From Chryseobacterium sp. (GTDB taxonomy: Bacteria; Bacteroidota; Bacteroidia; Flavobacteriales; Weeksellaceae), in the NCBI RefSeq assembly GCF_008831505.1, contig NZ_CP044507.1, positions 2,170,001 to 2,234,000 of the forward strand: DNA of 64,000 nucleotides. Direction: 5' to 3'. How positions within the stretch are numbered: position 1 is the first letter of the stretch; every line of letters begins with the position of its first letter. The notes below the pieces were generated by a model. That model saw nothing but the letters and a program-made list of their open reading frames with translations. It had not been told where the DNA came from and ran no database searches. Shown here piece by piece: positions 1-8,940 of this stretch. The translations under genes were made by a program, and so were the position numbers.

Positions 1-253
1 CGGTACTCTTTGATATGGCACCGCTGGCAATCGGTCTGTTGCATTTTTCGGGATGCCTGCGGTCGGACTCTACATCGGAATAGTCGTTCAGAATATATAT
101 AAAGCTGGCGGCCAGAGAGAACACTACAAAAGCTGCTAAACTCTTTAAAACCAAATCAGCATTAGTGATGTTGCCGGAAAAAAACAGCGGAAGAAAAACA
201 AAAAGGTTCTTGACCCACTGCTCCACACGTAGCAGTTTTATATATTTTGTCAT
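1..253 (-). CDS. UbiA-family prenyltransferase, N-terminal part (cut by window edge)
   Basis: Partial gene; only the first 84 or so residues are present, starting at the ATG read from 253 downward. The start MTKYIKLLRVEQWVKN followed by a hydrophobic stretch, and then NDYSDVESDRRHPEKCNRP, matches the first aspartate-rich motif (NDxxDxxxDRxHPxKxxRP) of UbiA-type membrane prenyltransferases. The exact form is closest to the decaprenyl-phosphate phosphoribosyltransferase branch, which moves phosphoribose onto a polyprenyl phosphate in the inner membrane. The substrate cannot be settled from this fragment. Confidence 0.8.
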   Translation of the reverse strand, partial: MTKYIKLLRVEQWVKNLFVFLPLFFSGNITNADLVLKSLAAFVVFSLAASFIYILNDYSDVESDRRHPEKCNRPIASGAISKST

Positions 254-315
254 AAATAATTTGAGGAATCAAGCGTAAAAATACGTTATTTTAAGACAAT
301 GCATTTTACAGGCAA

Positions 316-340
316 CAAAAAAAACTGCCAGGAGGCAGTT
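316..340 (-). terminator. Rho-independent terminator of the OmpA-family gene
   Basis: Arms AACTGCC (323-329) and GGCAGTT (334-340) with loop AGGA. The A-run at 316-324 on the plus strand is the U-tract of the minus-strand transcript that ends after position 370. Confidence 0.8.
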
Positions 341-369
341 CATTATAAATATTGGGCTCAATAAAGTTC

Positions 370-1053
370 TTACTGTTCCTGCTGAGCTTCCTTAATCATA
401 TTTTCATTCGCAGTAATTGCAAATTCTACACGACGGTTATCTGCCCGGCCCGCTTCGGTGTCATTAGAGGACTTGGGATCACTTTCACCCATACCCATGG
501 TGTACATGCGGCTGGAAGCCACTCCTTTGCCTACCAGATAGGACTTTACCGCAGCTGCTCTTCTTTCAGACAGAGCCTGGTTGTAACTATCCGTTCCTTT
601 ACTGTCAGTGTGACCATAAATATTAATGTTGGTGTCTTCATTATTTTTAAGGATATCCGCAAGTTTATCGAGGTTTGCTCTGGAGGTCGCTGACAGTTCA
701 GACGAATCAAAACCAAAATTAACCATTCTCTCCGGCAGAGTTACCTTAATTCCTTCATTTACCCTTTCAACTTCGGCGCCAGGCAGTGTTTGCTTTATCT
801 CTTTAGCCTGTTGGTCCATTTTGCGACCAATCACATTACCGGCTACACCACCAATGATGCCCCCTAGGACAGCTCCGGCCGGCGCGTTGCCACCTTTACC
901 CACATTGTTACCCAACACACCGCCGATAACAGCCCCTGTAGATGCGCCTACAACGGTACCTCTTTGCTGGTGATTTGAATTCTGAATAGTTTCGCAACTC
1001 GTAAGCATAAGAGCCGCTGTAATTCCTGCTATATAAGTATTCCTTAATTTCAT
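370..1053 (-). CDS. OmpA-family lipoprotein with glycine-zipper segment
   Basis: 227 residues. A lipoprotein signal ends at Cys20 (LMLTSC). Residues about 32-83 are a glycine-zipper-like stretch rich in GAVIGG and GGIIGGVAG repeats. Residues about 105-220 are an OmpA C-terminal domain, seen in NIYGHTDSKG, LSERRAAAVKSYL and the closing ADNRRVEFAI. The family binds peptidoglycan non-covalently and ties the outer membrane to the wall. This layout resembles YiaD/Pal-like lipoproteins. It follows the lipocalin-like gene by 18 bases and probably shares its transcript. The terminator at 316-340 closes the unit. Confidence 0.9.
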   Translation of the reverse strand: MKLRNTYIAGITAALMLTSCETIQNSNHQQRGTVVGASTGAVIGGVLGNNVGKGGNAPAGAVLGGIIGGVAGNVIGRKMDQQAKEIKQTLPGAEVERVNEGIKVTLPERMVNFGFDSSELSATSRANLDKLADILKNNEDTNINIYGHTDSKGTDSYNQALSERRAAAVKSYLVGKGVASSRMYTMGMGESDPKSSNDTEAGRADNRRVEFAITANENMIKEAQQEQ

Positions 1054-1071
1054 GATTTTATTATTTATTGA

Positions 1072-1548
1072 TTATTTTGCAGTTCTCTGGAAATTGTAAA
1101 TTACATTAACGTTCTGACCTTCAAAAGGAACCGATTGCTGCACTGAAAACTGGTCGGCGGTCTGGTTTAACAAAGTAAGTGCATATCCGGTTTCATTCTC
1201 TTTCGGTTTTGTACCGTCAAAGATTTTCTTGAACTGAAAAGTATTACCACTTACTACCTCAAACTTAATTGGCTGCGTTTTTACCGGGCAGGCTCCGCCA
1301 CCGTTCAATGTGTATGATCCTGTATAATTATTCGGTACCAGTACCCACTGGCTTCCCACGAAACACTGAGCATCGGCCCCTTCATCAAAAGGTCTTATCA
1401 TATAAGATTTATCGTAATCTACACTTGTAATTTGCCATGTACCTTTCATCTTAAGAAATTCCGCTCTGTTGGCCTGGGCAGTTTTTGCAGTTGAGCAGGA
1501 AACAGCCAGCGAAGCTGCCGCAATTCCCGTTAAAAGTATTTTTTTCAT
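1072..1548 (-). CDS. Lipocalin-like lipoprotein
   Basis: 158 residues from the ATG at 1548; an upstream in-frame start at 1572 would put eight residues ahead of an otherwise complete lipoprotein signal, so 1548 is preferred. The signal peptide ends at Cys18 (SLAVSC). The mature part has KMKGTWQITSVDYD, typical of small Bacteroidota lipocalin-like domains (a beta-barrel that starts with a GTW motif). No ligand can be assigned. It lies directly upstream of the OmpA-family gene on the same strand, so both may be envelope proteins made from one transcript. Confidence 0.75.
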   Translation of the reverse strand: MKKILLTGIAAASLAVSCSTAKTAQANRAEFLKMKGTWQITSVDYDKSYMIRPFDEGADAQCFVGSQWVLVPNNYTGSYTLNGGGACPVKTQPIKFEVVSGNTFQFKKIFDGTKPKENETGYALTLLNQTADQFSVQQSVPFEGQNVNVIYNFQRTAK

Positions 1549-1608
1549 TGTTTTAATATTTGATAATGGCAAACAGGCGAAAACCGTGCCAGCAAAAAAG
1601 TCTGAAAA

Positions 1609-1635
1609 CAGAAAAAGCCCATAAAAATGGACTTT
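1609..1635 (-). terminator. Terminator of the S8 protease gene
   Basis: On the minus strand AAAGTCCAT (1635-1627) pairs with ATGGGCTTT (1622-1614), with one U-G wobble, around a TTTT loop. A U-rich tail follows. It lies 33 bases past the protease stop. Confidence 0.7.
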
Positions 1636-1667
1636 CTCTCACTAACTTTTTACTGAATGACAACAGC

Positions 1668-3374
1668 TTATTTTGCTTTTTTCTTTGCTGCCGCCTTTTT
1701 GGCTGCGGGCTTAGAAGCTTTGCTTTCAGCTTTGTAGAAATTGGTAAAAGCATATTCTGCCGCCTTATACAGGTCAATAACTCCCCCTGATCTGGAAATC
1801 ATTTCAAAAGTGCTGTTCTTATCAGAATCAAGCATCGCACTGACTGTGGATTTATTTGACGTTTTAACCAGCGATTCAATTATCTGTTCGGGTTTCAGGT
1901 TGGGCATATAAGCCCACAGCACAGCTGCGGCACCCGCCACAACCGGAGAAGCCATGGAAGTCCCCTGTTCGTATTTGTATTTGCCATCGGGTACAGGTGC
2001 GTAGATCTCCTGCCCCGGAGCGAATACATCTACCATCTTCTGGTTATAATTGGAAAAGGAAGCTCTTAAAGATCCGGCGTCCTTCGTGCTGGCACCTACA
2101 ACAATCATATTGTTAATGAAAGGTTTTTCATCGGCAGTACTTTTAAAGTTGCTTGGAAAATAAGTGTGTTCAGCAACGTTGTGGTTGTCATTTCCGGCCG
2201 CTTTAACCAAAAGAACCCCTTTGTCCTGCGCATATTTGAACGCATCCCAAACGACTTCCTTACCAGGTGAAACCGGCTTACCAAAGCTCATGTTCAGGAT
2301 TTTTGCACCGTTATCCACCGCGTATCTGATAGCATTTGCCACGTCCTTGTCACGCTCATCACCGTTTGGCACTGTACGCACAGCCATAATTCGGGCTACC
2401 CTGGAGGCTACACCATACTGAACCTCATTCCCATGCGGAAGTCCTGCAATAATTCCGGCCACATGGGTACCATGTCCGGCATCCGGCCCCTCATAGTTAT
2501 TATTTCCGTAATACCTCTCCGTATAATCCTCATAATTGTCGCCCACTATTTCAGAACGCGGGTCGAAATCAAGGTTATAATGTTTGGTTGCCTGTGCTTC
2601 AAAGTGGTCTATAGCCTCCTTCATTTGCTCCTTCAGCATTTTCTCAACCTCTGCAGGTGTCTTTCCTGCAAAATCAGGATCGGCGGCGATACCGGCCAGT
2701 ACCTGTGCAGACATGGCCTGCTCCTGTGTTGCAGGTTTAATGGCAGCGACCGTTGCCGGCGTAAGCACCTTACCGTTCAGCATAGACACCATGGTAGGAA
2801 TAAGTGTGTTAATCATACTGTAGGTTTGATAGGCCTGCTTTGCTTCCATTCCCTTTTTCGTATAAAGTTCCTTGGATTTCATATACAGCTCAAACTCCGC
2901 GGGTCTTTTTGCCTGATTGGCTTTATTTTCAGCTGAATTGGGACCTTCAAAAATTTGCTGGTATTTCTTAACCATACGGGTTACCTCCAAATTGTCTGCA
3001 TCTATATCTCCATTCTTGCCTCCTATGAAGTTCCAGCCATGTACATCGTCTATATACCCGTTTCCATCATCGTCCTTACCATTGTTAGGAACCTCGTTTG
3101 GATTTTTCCACATATTTTTTACTAGACCGGGATGATCTACCTCCACACCACTGTCCAATACTCCTACAACAACAGTTTTCGGCTTCAAACCTTTTGATTC
3201 CAGGAATTCATATGCATTATCGGTGTTTATTCCATAAACTTTGGTCGCAGAGAAATCTTTATGGTACCATGTCATCAGATCTTTATCCTTTGCAGGCTCC
3301 ACGGCCGTTGCAGACTGTGCGCTGAACAATCCGAATCCAAAAAGGAAGGAAGTTGCTATAAAAAGTCTTTTCAT
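1668..3374 (-). CDS. S8-family (subtilisin-like) serine protease, secreted
   Basis: 568 residues from the ATG at 3374. The longer reading frame to 3527 runs into the wbqC-like gene, and the signal peptide MKRLFIATSFLFGFGLFSAQ starts here, which decides the start. The catalytic triad is visible: Asp74 in VGVLDSGVEVDHPG, His301 in GHGTHVAGI, Ser473 in GTSMASP, with oxyanion Asn395 in AAGNDNH. About 160 residues (120-280), partly helical and charged, are inserted between the Asp and His blocks. The C-terminus is an Ala/Lys-rich tail, not a type IX secretion domain. The gene starts 4 bases after the wbqC-like stop, so the two are co-transcribed. Confidence 0.93.
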   Translation of the reverse strand: MKRLFIATSFLFGFGLFSAQSATAVEPAKDKDLMTWYHKDFSATKVYGINTDNAYEFLESKGLKPKTVVVGVLDSGVEVDHPGLVKNMWKNPNEVPNNGKDDDGNGYIDDVHGWNFIGGKNGDIDADNLEVTRMVKKYQQIFEGPNSAENKANQAKRPAEFELYMKSKELYTKKGMEAKQAYQTYSMINTLIPTMVSMLNGKVLTPATVAAIKPATQEQAMSAQVLAGIAADPDFAGKTPAEVEKMLKEQMKEAIDHFEAQATKHYNLDFDPRSEIVGDNYEDYTERYYGNNNYEGPDAGHGTHVAGIIAGLPHGNEVQYGVASRVARIMAVRTVPNGDERDKDVANAIRYAVDNGAKILNMSFGKPVSPGKEVVWDAFKYAQDKGVLLVKAAGNDNHNVAEHTYFPSNFKSTADEKPFINNMIVVGASTKDAGSLRASFSNYNQKMVDVFAPGQEIYAPVPDGKYKYEQGTSMASPVVAGAAAVLWAYMPNLKPEQIIESLVKTSNKSTVSAMLDSDKNSTFEMISRSGGVIDLYKAAEYAFTNFYKAESKASKPAAKKAAAKKKAK

Positions 3375-3378
3375 AAAA

Positions 3379-3996
3379 TTAATATTGTATTGTTGAAATA
3401 TTTCTAAGATAGGTAGTGGATTCCGGACCGATGTTACACAGAAGGTCCAAAACGGATAAATCTTCAATGAAGCCGTGTTTGGCAGAAAAGGACTGGTAAT
3501 ACTCCGGCAAACCTTTTGGCTGCGCATTTTTTGCAGAGAAATGGTCGCGCAAATTATTATGTTCCGGTTCTTTTATGAATTCCTGTGTCATGGCAAAACT
3601 CACCTCTGTTTTCAGAAGTGATTGGATAACGTCGAGGACCATAAGGTTAAAGTCGAAAAGGTATTTTTTCTTTTCCGAATAGATGGTCTGCAGTTTATCT
3701 TCATAAAATTCAAAGTAAGGTGAACTTTGATAGGCTGTTTTAATTGATTTCCAGTGTATTTTCTGCCAGTCCTCAGCATAGGAGATCACAGTTTCCCTGT
3801 AAAACCGGTTACCGTTGTGGCTTACAGGTATCATTAACGCCAATTTCCCGTTAGCACCATAAATGATTGCGCGGTTGCGGTAAGTTTGCTTGGGAAAGTT
3901 CTCAAACTGCTCCAGCGTTATGCCGCGGTCAGGCTTTAAAAATTCAGCGTACCACGAAATAGGAGGAAGATAAAACAGAGGTAGTAAAACGTTCAT
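3379..3996 (-). CDS. WbqC-family protein
   Basis: 205 residues. The start MNVLLPLFYLPPISWYAEFL, a central YRNRAIIYGANGKLALMIPV and the DWQKIHWKSIKTAY stretch are characteristic of the WbqC family, found in O-antigen and capsule loci and also alone in Bacteroidota genomes. No reaction is established for the family. It stands between lepB and the S8 protease on the same strand. The lepB terminator (4015-4040) suggests that wbqC and the protease form a separate two-gene unit. Confidence 0.85.
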   Translation of the reverse strand: MNVLLPLFYLPPISWYAEFLKPDRGITLEQFENFPKQTYRNRAIIYGANGKLALMIPVSHNGNRFYRETVISYAEDWQKIHWKSIKTAYQSSPYFEFYEDKLQTIYSEKKKYLFDFNLMVLDVIQSLLKTEVSFAMTQEFIKEPEHNNLRDHFSAKNAQPKGLPEYYQSFSAKHGFIEDLSVLDLLCNIGPESTTYLRNISTIQY

Positions 3997-4014
3997 TTGA
4001 GTTCTATTAAAATT

Positions 4015-4040
4015 AAAAAACGCGATCGGAACCGCGTTTT
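4015..4040 (-). terminator. Terminator of lepB
   Basis: Arms AAAACGCG (4017-4024) and CGCGTTTT (4033-4040) with an 8-base loop; the A-run on the plus strand is the U-tract of the minus-strand lepB transcript. Confidence 0.75.
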
Positions 4041-4052
4041 GTATGATTAAGT

Positions 4053-5723
4053 TTAAGCATCGTTATCTTTTTTCCGGAAGAGTTTTGCAAAATAATCCCA
4101 CCCGAAAAATAGGACCAGCACAAGCACCGCCAGCCACCAGTAGGAGGTTTTGTGAAGTTCACCGGTATTGGCCGCTTTAAACATCCTGTCCCACCGAACT
4201 TTCTTACCCGGTGCCTGATAAGTGGACCCGGCATCAGAGAAAAGGCCTTCAATACTCAACCAGGTGAACATCGGTTTTCCTACAATATGAGTTTCCGGAA
4301 CATAACCAAAGAAACGTGCATCCAGCGAAGCATCACGGTTATCACCCACCATCATGTAGTAGTCATATTTGACGGTGTATGTATCGGTTTCGTGGCCGTT
4401 GATTGTTATTTTGCCGTTCTTTTCAGCCAGCGTGTTACCTTCATGCTGTACAATCAGTTTCCGGTATTCGGGCAGGTTTTCGGGGGTCAGTTTCAGTACA
4501 TCACCTTTCTTTGGGATCCGCAGCGGACCGTACCAGTCCACATTCCAGTTTTTATTATTCGGGAAGATGGTGGATGAGGTATTGATTTTGTCGCTGAAAA
4601 CCAACTGCTGCTGCTCAATACTCTTTTGTATATCCGGATAGTAAGAAATATCTTTCTTGCCCTGTGGTTCTACAGCTTCCACCATATTTACAACCTGCGG
4701 AAGCGATTTAATTTCCTTAGCTGTTTGGTCAGTCAACCCCTGAAACCGGTAATAGAACCCGGAATCCGTGCGCTGTTCCTGTACCGGCAAAAATCCGTAA
4801 ACATTGTACAGAGAACTTATGTCCAACTGTGAACTGGTAAGGACTTCATAAGCATGCTGCACCTGAGCATCGCCCATCCTCACTTCCGGCTTACCGTTGA
4901 TGAAAAGTTTTCCGGCTCTGAATTCCATAAGATCTCCCGGTTGAGCTACCAGCCTCTTTACATAGGGATCCTTTCTGTCTATAGCTACATGAACGGAATC
5001 ATCCGGGTAGTTAAAGACCACAATGTCATTTCTCTGTGGCTTCTCCCATCCAGGCAGCCGCAGGTAGGGAAGCTTTACAGCTTCCGCATAGGATTTCGGA
5101 TCATCCTTTGGGTTACCTTTCTCGCCCGTGTCAATGATGGTTCCCTGCAGAAAGGGTATCGCCAGCGGCCGCATAGGCATACGGTAACCGTAATTCAGTT
5201 TATTAACAAAGAGGAAATCTCCTACCAGCAGTGTACGCTCCATTGAACCAGTTGGAATTCCGAAAGGCTGCGTAAAGAAAACATGAATTATTGTGGCAAA
5301 CACTACAGCAAAGGTAACGGAGCCCAGGAAGGAATCCTTTTTGCCGGCATTTTTTTCATCATCTGTCAGATATAAATCCTCTTCTGTCCATCGTTCTGCA
5401 TCTTTTGAATAATTAACCACTGCCATATAGATGAAAGGCAGAAACACGGTCATCAGTTTTTGCTGAAAGAGGGTCTTCCCGAATTCCTTCATCAGATTGA
5501 GATGAAACACCGTCATCATAATGGGTCCAACAATTGGGAGATAGGCAAGCACTACCCACCACCTGGGCTGGCCCGATTCCTTCTGAACAATATAATAGTT
5601 ATAAAAGGGTACAAATGCCAGCAGAGGGCTGTAACCCAATTTTTGGAAAAGTTTCCAGGTGGATACTCCCATCAGTACGGTGAGTATAATTACATATAAG
5701 GTATAGGTCAGAAAATAATCCAT
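4053..5723 (-). CDS. lepB: Signal peptidase I, long Bacteroidota form
   Basis: 556 residues, about twice the size of typical LepB. It cleaves signal peptides from exported proteins at the outer face of the inner membrane. Ser160 in GIPTGSMERTL is the nucleophile and Lys256 in YVKRLVAQPGD the general base. The last family block is GDNRDASLDARFFGYV. The first 105 residues hold about three hydrophobic segments ahead of the catalytic domain, and a further membrane segment (WWLAVLVLVLFFGWDYF) lies near the C-terminus. Such long forms with split catalytic blocks are usual in Bacteroidota. It sits 67 bases downstream of dapB, in the parAB-dapB-lepB gene order. Confidence 0.95.
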   Translation of the reverse strand: MDYFLTYTLYVIILTVLMGVSTWKLFQKLGYSPLLAFVPFYNYYIVQKESGQPRWWVVLAYLPIVGPIMMTVFHLNLMKEFGKTLFQQKLMTVFLPFIYMAVVNYSKDAERWTEEDLYLTDDEKNAGKKDSFLGSVTFAVVFATIIHVFFTQPFGIPTGSMERTLLVGDFLFVNKLNYGYRMPMRPLAIPFLQGTIIDTGEKGNPKDDPKSYAEAVKLPYLRLPGWEKPQRNDIVVFNYPDDSVHVAIDRKDPYVKRLVAQPGDLMEFRAGKLFINGKPEVRMGDAQVQHAYEVLTSSQLDISSLYNVYGFLPVQEQRTDSGFYYRFQGLTDQTAKEIKSLPQVVNMVEAVEPQGKKDISYYPDIQKSIEQQQLVFSDKINTSSTIFPNNKNWNVDWYGPLRIPKKGDVLKLTPENLPEYRKLIVQHEGNTLAEKNGKITINGHETDTYTVKYDYYMMVGDNRDASLDARFFGYVPETHIVGKPMFTWLSIEGLFSDAGSTYQAPGKKVRWDRMFKAANTGELHKTSYWWLAVLVLVLFFGWDYFAKLFRKKDNDA

Positions 5724-5790
5724 ATTCAGTTGCTTAACGCTATTAGTTTAAATGATTAAGTAAATGTTACTCTTTATTGTGGAAGAATGA

Positions 5791-6492
5791 TCAGTTAAAT
5801 AATACATCCTGCATGCTGAAGTTACCCTTTTTCCCGACAATCCATTCGGCGGCGATAACCGCGCCCTGCGCGAAACCGTTCCGGCTGAAGGCGGTATGGC
5901 TAACTTCAATCTCATCTACATCCGAACGGTAGTAAACCCTGTGTGTACCGGGTACCTCATCTTCGCGGATGGCAAAAATTCCAAGTTCTGCATCCCGGGT
6001 CTCTTCCAGTTTCCAGGCGTTAAAACGTGGATTATGGGAAATAATGCCCTCAGCAAGGGAAATAGCAGTACCGCTGGGCGCATCCTTTTTATGGGTATGG
6101 TGTGTTTCTTCCAGCTGTACATTATATTGCTGGAATGGCCGCATAAGATCAGCCAGCTTTTCATTGAGCGCAAAAAAGAGATTTACCCCCAAACTGAAGT
6201 TGGATCCGTAAAGGAATGCAGTGTCATTATCGAGCGCAATCTGCTCTGCTTCAGTCTTTCGGGCCAGCCAACCGGTTGTTCCGCAAACTACCGGGATCTG
6301 AAGTTCCAGACAGTTTTTTATGTTGATGAATGCCACTTCGGGCTGGGAAAATTCAATTACTACATCCGGGTTATTCAGATTCTGGGCAGTGGGCGTTTCC
6401 GTGAGGCGAGCCACAATCTCGTGACCTTTCGCCGAGGCAAGCTCATCAATGATCTTACCCATTTTCCCATATCCTACCAATGCTATTTTCAT
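5791..6492 (-). CDS. dapB: 4-hydroxy-tetrahydrodipicolinate reductase
   Basis: 233 residues. It reduces 4-hydroxy-tetrahydrodipicolinate to tetrahydrodipicolinate in the diaminopimelate/lysine pathway, feeding both peptidoglycan and protein synthesis. Seen: the nucleotide-binding start MKIALVGYGKMGK, VVCGTTGW, and the catalytic block ETHHTHKKDAPSGTA with its His and Lys pairs. It is shorter than the E. coli enzyme (about 273 residues), as usual for Bacteroidota. The stop of the DUF5683 gene is 11 bases upstream, so it is probably in the parAB transcript. Confidence 0.96.
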   Translation of the reverse strand: MKIALVGYGKMGKIIDELASAKGHEIVARLTETPTAQNLNNPDVVIEFSQPEVAFINIKNCLELQIPVVCGTTGWLARKTEAEQIALDNDTAFLYGSNFSLGVNLFFALNEKLADLMRPFQQYNVQLEETHHTHKKDAPSGTAISLAEGIISHNPRFNAWKLEETRDAELGIFAIREDEVPGTHRVYYRSDVDEIEVSHTAFSRNGFAQGAVIAAEWIVGKKGNFSMQDVLFN

Positions 6493-6503
6493 CAGGGATT
6501 CAT

Positions 6504-7136
6504 TTAAAATTTATAATTGAGGGCTACTCCCACAGTGGACGGTCTATCCGTAAATTCATCATGTATCAGTGTGGGTCGGACAGCCAAATCCGGATCATTA
6601 CGGCCCTCGTACAGATGAGCGTCTACTACGGCGTCCACAATATTAAGAATATAAATAAGGCCGGTCGCGGCTATGGCATAGTCCCGGTTCCTTTTCCATA
6701 GATCCTGCTGTCGGCCCAGGGCCTCTTTCAGATTAGAAATATTATAGTTGGAAAATTCGTGGGGCACGCCATTAATTTCCGATACGAATGCATTCCTGTA
6801 TCTGCGGTACCGTTTGTCGTTGTAGATCGTTACGCCAATTCCGGCTCCAAGGGCGCCCCAGACTACCGGTATTTTCCAGTATTTCTTATTATAATACTGA
6901 CCTAAACCAGGCAATACCGCCGAATAGAGACCCGCTTTGGTGGGACTGAAAACAGGTTTTGAATAGGGCGCATTCAGATCCTCGATATTGCTTACTACTT
7001 CCAGTTCACTTTTTGGCGTTTTTGCTGAAAGGGTGTCGCGCGGATGATTTTCCGTCCGTATGGTATCATTACGGTTTACCTGAGCCAGGCAGAACACAGA
7101 CGTCAGCAGGAATAAGACGGTCACGAAGCTCCTCAT
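6504..7136 (-). CDS. DUF5683 domain protein
   Basis: 210 residues with a signal peptide (about residues 1-19, ending CLAQ). The conserved core is KAGLYSAVLPGLGQYYNKKYWKIPVVWG, written here in two parts: a GLGQYYN motif and a hydrophobic segment. This matches DUF5683, a Bacteroidota envelope family of unknown role, often next to ParB. The start codon overlaps the parB stop by 4 bases (7133-7136), which implies translational coupling with parB. Confidence 0.85.
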   Translation of the reverse strand: MRSFVTVLFLLTSVFCLAQVNRNDTIRTENHPRDTLSAKTPKSELEVVSNIEDLNAPYSKPVFSPTKAGLYSAVLPGLGQYYNKKYWKIPVVWGALGAGIGVTIYNDKRYRRYRNAFVSEINGVPHEFSNYNISNLKEALGRQQDLWKRNRDYAIAATGLIYILNIVDAVVDAHLYEGRNDPDLAVRPTLIHDEFTDRPSTVGVALNYKF

Positions 7137-8026
7137 AACCTAAAATGCGAGAGAATATTATCGAGGTCATCCTGGTTTTTAAAGTCCAGTACAATCTTTC
7201 CTTTGTCACCCTTGCCAGAAGCTTTGATTTCAACATTCACATCCAGCGCATCGGCCAGTGATTTCTGCACCCTTTTCAGGCTGTTGGGCAATGCGGTTTT
7301 GGCTTTGGGTTCAGCCTTTTTTTCCGGATTCTTAATCTCGGTAGAAGCGAGTTCTGCCTGTCTCACATTGAGTCCTTCACGGATTATTTTCCTGAAGAGG
7401 TAATTTTGAGCTTCCGGATCTTCCAGACTGATGATTGCACGGCCGTGACCGGCAGAAATCTCTCCGCTGCGTATGGCATTCTGCACCTCAGGAGTTAAAC
7501 GCAGAAGTCTTATGGAGTTGGTGATCGTGCTCCTTTCCTTCCCCACCCGCTGACTCAGACTTTCCTGAGTAAGACCAATCTCGTCCAGAAGGCGCTGATA
7601 AGTGAGCGCAACTTCAATGGCGTCCAGATCTTCACGCTGGATATTCTCCACCAGGGCCATCTCCAGCAGTTCCTGGTCATTTACGAGGCGTATGTAGGCC
7701 GGAATCGTCTCAAGACCTGCAATTTTTGACGCACGGTAACGCCTTTCACCGGAAATGATTTCAAACTTATCACCTTCCTTGCGGACGGTAATAGGCTGTA
7801 TAACCCCCAAATTCCGGATGGACTGTGCGAGGTCATTAAGAGCCCGCTGATCGAAATAGGTTCTGGGTTGAGAGGCATTTGGATAAATGTCCTCAATCTG
7901 AACCTCCACAATATTTCCTACAAACTTATCTGCACCCTCGTCGGTCGCCGAGTTCACTGTCGCTTTGGATTCTGCACTCAGGATAGCACCTAAGCCGCGG
8001 CCCATGGCTCTTTTTTTATCTTTCAT
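7133..8026 (-). CDS. parB: Chromosome-partitioning protein ParB
   Basis: 297 residues. ParB is a CTP-dependent DNA clamp that loads at parS sites and works with ParA to segregate origins. The start KRAMGRGLGAIL is the ParA-stimulating peptide seen in chromosomal ParB. GERRYRAS at 93-100 is the CTP/ParB box. A helix-turn-helix region follows (LTQESLSQRVGKERSTITN), and the C-terminus (LPNSLKRVQKSLADAL) is the dimer domain. It follows parA by 35 bases and overlaps the DUF5683 gene. No canonical parS sequence was found in the window by eye. Confidence 0.97.
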   Translation of the reverse strand: MKDKKRAMGRGLGAILSAESKATVNSATDEGADKFVGNIVEVQIEDIYPNASQPRTYFDQRALNDLAQSIRNLGVIQPITVRKEGDKFEIISGERRYRASKIAGLETIPAYIRLVNDQELLEMALVENIQREDLDAIEVALTYQRLLDEIGLTQESLSQRVGKERSTITNSIRLLRLTPEVQNAIRSGEISAGHGRAIISLEDPEAQNYLFRKIIREGLNVRQAELASTEIKNPEKKAEPKAKTALPNSLKRVQKSLADALDVNVEIKASGKGDKGKIVLDFKNQDDLDNILSHFRL

Positions 8027-8061
8027 TTATGTGTTATCGCTTATTTAACCTTCTGCCAAGG

Positions 8062-8835
8062 TTAATTATTCACCAGATTTTCGTTTTTCAGCAATACCTC
8101 TTCAGCCAGCTGAAGGTACTGAATGGCGCCTTTACTTTCAGCATCGTAATTAAGGATACTCTCTCCAAAGCTGGGCGCCTCACTTAAACGCACATTACGG
8201 CTTATAATTGTATCAAATACCATCTCGGGGAAATGGCTGTTCACCTCTTCAACTACCTGATTCGAAAGCCGCAGGCGGGAATCATACATCGTGAGCAGTA
8301 AGCCTTCAATGTCTAAATCTTTATTGTGGATTTTCTGCACATTTTTAATTGTGTTAAGCAGTTTACCCAACCCTTCCAGCGCGAAATACTCACACTGAAT
8401 AGGGATAATTACTGAATCCGCGGCTGTTAAAGCATTCACCGTAATTAATCCGAGTGAAGGCGCACAGTCAATAACAATAAAATCATAATCTGCCTGAATC
8501 TGGGTCAGCGCATCCTTCAGCATATACTCTCTCTGATCGCGGTCCACCAGTTCAATTTCGGCTGCCACAAGGTCGATATGAGACGGAATGATATCCAGAT
8601 TGGGTGACGAAGTGCGCTGTATGCATTTTTTGGCGTCCGAACTGTGATCCAGCAGGTTGTAGGTGGAATACTTCACTTCCTCTACACCCAAACCGGAGGT
8701 AGCATTGGCCTGCGGGTCTGCATCAATCAGAAGCACTTTCTTTTCCAATACCCCCAATGCTGCAGCCAGGTTCACGGCGGTCGTGGTTTTGCCTACTCCC
8801 CCTTTCTGATTCGCTATACCGATGATCTTACCCAT
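8062..8835 (-). CDS. parA: Chromosome-partitioning ATPase ParA (Soj)
   Basis: 257 residues. Deviant Walker A KGGVGKTT at 11-18, Walker B FIVIDCAPSLG, and the short N-terminus of chromosomal ParA/Soj proteins without the helix-turn-helix of plasmid forms. It is first in the run parA-parB-DUF5683-dapB. In minus orientation a -7 like TATTTTTG lies just upstream of the start, and farther upstream (8941-8974) are two inverted DnaA boxes. Soj-type ParA is known in other bacteria to act on DnaA, so that pairing is noteworthy. Confidence 0.97.
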   Translation of the reverse strand: MGKIIGIANQKGGVGKTTTAVNLAAALGVLEKKVLLIDADPQANATSGLGVEEVKYSTYNLLDHSSDAKKCIQRTSSPNLDIIPSHIDLVAAEIELVDRDQREYMLKDALTQIQADYDFIVIDCAPSLGLITVNALTAADSVIIPIQCEYFALEGLGKLLNTIKNVQKIHNKDLDIEGLLLTMYDSRLRLSNQVVEEVNSHFPEMVFDTIISRNVRLSEAPSFGESILNYDAESKGAIQYLQLAEEVLLKNENLVNN

Positions 8836-8940
8836 TTCTTATCTTTAAAAGACAAAAATACATATTTTTTAATGTCAGGGTAAGCGCATAATGCCGGATA
8901 AAATTAAAATACTGACCTTTAACCTCTTAGTATATAAAAA

